The position numbers and the translations under genes were made by a program. Below, piece by piece: positions 61,110-64,000 of a stretch of DNA of 64,000 bases. Source of the stretch: Kappaphycus alvarezii. Lineage: Eukaryota; Rhodophyta; Florideophyceae; Gigartinales; Solieriaceae. Under the pieces are notes generated by a model. It was not told the origin of the DNA. It was given only the letters and a program-made list of their open reading frames with translations, and did not search any database. Location of the stretch: NCBI GenBank assembly GCA_002205965.3, contig NADL03000451.1, positions 744,001 through 808,000 on the forward strand, given 5' to 3'. How positions within the stretch are numbered: position 1 is the stretch's first letter; every line of letters begins with the position of its first letter.

Positions 61110-62112
61110 CAATTGAAACCGTACTTCACTACGGAAGTACTCTTTAACTCATTCCTCTTTGATACAGAAAGTGGCATGTCTACCTTCAGAACGTCTCAGG
61201 ACGAAGTCATATTGATGACAGAAGTTCTAGAATCTGATAATGAAAGGGCGCATACTGAGGAGATTCGCCAAGCTAAACTGGCTGAGGTCCGAGGTCTGTT
61301 CGACCGGGGGACATTTAAGGTGTTACTAAAGGAAGAAGTACCTCCAGATGCGAACGTACTAACGGGCCGGTTTGTATTGGCCATTAAGTCCACGTTGGAC
61401 GGACAGATTACGTATAAGGCTCGATATGTTATGGGAGGACACAGAGACAAAGGGAAAGAACTGATGGTTCATACAAGCAATAATCTAAGCCTCCAGTCTG
61501 CCCAGCTTTTGCTCGCACTAGCCGCTATTTTTTTTTGACTTGGTGTCATCGAACATACGTCAGGCCTATCTGTAAGCTTCCGAACCCCTTGGGCAGGACA
61601 TTTACCTTCGGAAACCAGCCCCAGAGTTTGCCCTGGAATCACATCAGTGCTTGAAGCTCCTGCGAAAATTACACGGGCTATGTGATGCAGGAGACCTATG
61701 GCATACAACGCTAGACCGACATCATCGGGAAGAACGCGGCATGAGGCAGTGCAAACTGGATGCCGCTCTTTACTTCTTTCTGGAGAATGAGATTCTCGCT
61801 GGGATGAGCGGTACCTACGTAGATGACATACTACGCGCAGGTAACAAGAAGTTCCGTAGACTGATACAACAGACGAACAAGGCGTTCGACATGGCAGAGG
61901 ATTCGCTGTTACCATTCGAGTATATGGGTTTCCCACTCACTAAGGACCAAGAGGGGGACGTGCTCATTGATCAACACCACTATCTTCGAAAACTGCAGTG
62001 CTTACCACGCGACGCCTCATTGAAACAGTTCCGATCCATGCTGATGAGACTGGCATGGTTATCGCACTCTCGACCAGATTGTCTGTTTGAAATTACATAT
62101 TGGCGCAGGTAA
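61110..62112 (+). pseudogene. Retrotransposon reverse transcriptase
   Basis: Fingers and palm: EEIRQAKLAEVRGLFDRGTF, VLTGRFVLAIKSTLDGQITY, KARYVMGGHRDKG, then a frameshift near 61535. KLLRKLHGLCDAGDLWHTTL follows, and the catalytic YVDD at 61816-61827 lies within GMSGTYVDDILRAGN. After it comes LLPFEYMGFPLTKDQEGDVL. Only one or two frame breaks separate the parts, so this domain is the least decayed of the element. Confidence 0.78.
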
Positions 62113-62289
62113 CGGAGGACATATTTGCAAAGCAGCCCACGGCATACATTCGGCAACTAAATAAGAATATCAAGTATGCCATGGACAATTGCACTCCACT
62201 TAGGATTTCTAAGCTGGACCATAAGACAGTTAAGATCGTTGATTTCTCAGATTCTTCGTTAGCTAACAACCACGACCTCTCCTCACAGC

Positions 62290-62748
62290 TTGATCATGTT
62301 ATACTCCTTGGTGACGCAAGGGACAATGGTAGTAATGATCGCGTCTAGGTCGTACAAGGCCAAGCGGATCACTTGCTCCGCTATGTCCGGAGAAGTTGTA
62401 GCGTTTAGTGATATGTTTGATTATGCCACTGCACTTTCTACGGAACTCGCAAGTATGCTGAATCGACGTATCCCAATCCAATTACTCACAGACAGTAAGA
62501 GCCTCTTTGACGTCATCTCGAAGGGTTCGAGGACCTCTGAGAAGAGAGTGATGCTCGACATAGCAGCTGCACGTGAACAGTTTAGGGACAAGGTCATTTC
62601 TGACTTCGGCTTTATACGATTCTCAAATAATATTGTCGATTTAATTAAGAACCGTGTGTGGCAAGCGATGCTACGATCTGTCATAGAGACAGGACAACTA
62701 CATGTGGTTCCCTTGCAATGGATCATACGCGGCGATGCCATTACTTGA
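62290..62748 (+). pseudogene. Retrotransposon RNase H
   Basis: A 152-codon open frame with AMSGEVVAFSDMFDYATALS (catalytic Glu of the SxE motif), PIQLLTDSKSLFDVISKG (catalytic Asp) and SEKRVMLDIAAAREQFRD. It closes the element in the usual copia position. Confidence 0.72.
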
Positions 62749-62778
62749 AGTCCCCTCGGCTACAAGGCAGGTCACAAT

Positions 62779-63975
62779 TTACTTCGTGTATATCTCTAAG
62801 ACTTCGGCAATGTGGACACCTTCTACCTTCTGGCCGGCGCAAGCCTGAAGACTCGCAGCATTTGCCCTAATGACATACTGCCCCGCCGTGTCATAGATAA
62901 TACTATTACACGCATCGAGAACCACTTCATGATCGACTACGCGGTCACGACCCACCAACCCGACCAACAAAACCCCCGTACAATAACCGGCAACAATCTC
63001 GAGCGCGGACCTCTCACGTTGATTGTGGACAACGCTCCTATCCTTCGGGCGCCGCACACCGAGCCGAAGACCCAACACCAGCACAATTGGTGCCACTTGC
63101 TTCAAGGCGCGAAGTTGCATACGTAAGACGGTAAGCGACACGCGGACCGTCGCGACAGCGTCCGCCCCACGCAGTAAGCTAACCCAATTCACAACGCCAG
63201 CCAACCCACAATCCAACTCCTGCATGCTGCAAAATGGCCCTGATGCGTTCCGTACATAATACCGGGATAAATTCTCGGTCGCCTCCCTCCCGCCAGGACC
63301 GGTAGTCATCACAGCTACTCCAGGATTCTCTTTACAGTAGCGCACCGCCTCCCGAAGCACATGACCAGAAGGGTCCCGAAGTTGTAACGTTGCAACGGAA
63401 TATCACACGGAGGCCCTGTTGCACGAGTTACACCCTTCTTCCGCTGTTTCTCAAGAGAAACTGCCTGGAAGGATACGCCACGGCTGCCGTGCTTGGGCAT
63501 AGTGAGCGAATAAGGATCGACTTGGAAATAACCCGATTTGCCACCCACACCACCCACCGCCGCGTACCAAACGCCTTTCTTGAGGGTGCGGCCCCCGACG
63601 GCCTTCCCACCCCCGACGCACATAGCATCGATTAACAACACCGTTTCACCCCTACTTTCGCTCCTTTTACCCCCATTGCCATCTGCAAAATCATCTTCCA
63701 CCATTTTTTCTGACGACGTCACTGACCCCCTTTTGCCAACGCGCGCCCCTGATTCCCAGTAGCTCCCCATATCACACCCTTCGAGACGACGCTTCGCCGA
63801 CTGTCGGTTCTGACCCTTCCCTCGCCCTATTTTTCTCCAATCTAGCGGTTTGCCATTCTGGCACGTGCTCGAAGCACTTCACTTGCTCCATTGCTTCTCC
63901 AATACAGGCCCGCCCTGACAATCTTGGGCTCTGGCTATTCTCGTGGCCTTCCTCCACAATGCGCCACCTTGTCAT
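62779..63975 (-). CDS. Unrecognised minus-strand ORF chain at the window end
   Basis: Three minus-strand ORFs follow each other: 63772-63975, 63315-63770 and 62779-63360 (67, 151 and 193 codons). The second and third overlap, and switching frame near 63360 (YNFGTLLVM) would give one protein of about 330 residues. The N-terminal part is Gly/Lys-rich (DAMCVGGGKAVGGRTLKKG). The C-terminal part reads GVAVMTTGPGGREATENLSR, then FCSMQELDCGLAGVVNW and DHEVVLDACNSIIYDTAGQY, ending EGVHIAEVLEIYTK. The HEVVLDA and IIYD spacing is reminiscent of the His/Asp end of cysteine-protease-like folds, but I cannot confirm this. It is directly tail-to-tail with the copia element and may itself be transposon-borne. 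Confidence 0.4.
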
Positions 63976-64000
63976 ATCTGGAATGCCAGCCGACAGAGGC

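Larger units (their letters stand above)
57581..62748 (+). mobile_element. Copia-like retrotransposon, nearly complete coding part, decayed
   Basis: The gene order gag-protease-integrase-RT-RNase H is readable along the plus strand over about 5.2 kb, with stops and frameshifts in every domain. The protease (DTGA), integrase zinc domain, core and final Glu block, RT YVDD and RNase H are all identifiable. The integrase style (HPSVSKLFNLI then CDPCQR; later PSALVFGEYPR) resembles polyproteins I recall from fungal and algal copia-like elements, distinct from the first copia element in this window. LTRs were not located. Confidence 0.78.

Overview
This is eukaryotic nuclear DNA, most likely from a red alga. 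The best clue is a plastid-type Cpn60 (54.9-56.7 kb, minus strand). It opens with a short leader containing AFV near the initiator Met, the phenylalanine-type plastid transit peptide of red algae and glaucophytes, followed by a cyanobacterial-type GroEL start. The genes are compact and I see no convincing spliceosomal introns. The assignment is inference, not proof.

Layout. (1) 0.5-12.5 kb: transposon graveyard, with a pogo/Tigger-like DDE transposase relic (minus, 1.2-2.25 kb) and a decayed 5.8 kb Ty1/copia element (4.1-10.0 kb) with recognisable LTRs, gag zinc knuckle, integrase triad and RNase H. (2) 13.4-18.75 kb: very AT-rich, no genes. (3) 18.8-22 kb: minus-strand copia-like integrase and upstream part, with no RT seen. 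(4) 22-25.4 kb: a small gene island with a WSS1/SPRTN-type DNA-protein-crosslink protease. (5) 25.7-34 kb: non-LTR-type retroelement C-terminus (25.9-26.8), two copia LTRs joined head to head around tRNA-primer-derived sequence (29.36-30.19), and a two-gene PIF/Harbinger-like transposon (31.1-33.8). (6) 34-44.7 kb: AT-rich and gene-poor, with another DDE transposase relic at 40.3-41.3 kb. (7) 44.7-57.3 kb: the main gene island, holding CIAPIN1/Dre2, an HDHD5/CECR5-type HAD hydrolase, phosphoserine phosphatase, an unknown 166-aa protein, a BAR-SH3 protein and plastid Cpn60, mostly as tail-to-tail pairs. (8) 57.6-62.7 kb: a second, longer copia-like element (DTGA protease, H2C2 integrase, YVDD reverse transcriptase, RNase H). 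(9) 62.8-64 kb: a minus-strand ORF chain I do not recognise.

Two patterns stand out. First, 14-bp palindromes of the form GTACTGTACAGTAC or GTACAGTACTGTAC, with many partial copies, are concentrated in the gene islands. They lie in the spaces upstream of genes and are nearly absent from the tail-to-tail gaps and AT-rich blocks. Second, almost every conserved gene is cut by single-base frameshifts while its conserved residues stay collinear across the break. Several breaks fall in short homopolymers, which suggests residual assembly errors (or, less likely, wholesale gene decay). Only CIAPIN1 and the 166-aa ORF read cleanly.

The cellular genes are housekeeping genes with no evident shared pathway: Fe-S cluster assembly, serine synthesis, membrane curvature, plastid protein folding and DNA-protein crosslink repair.
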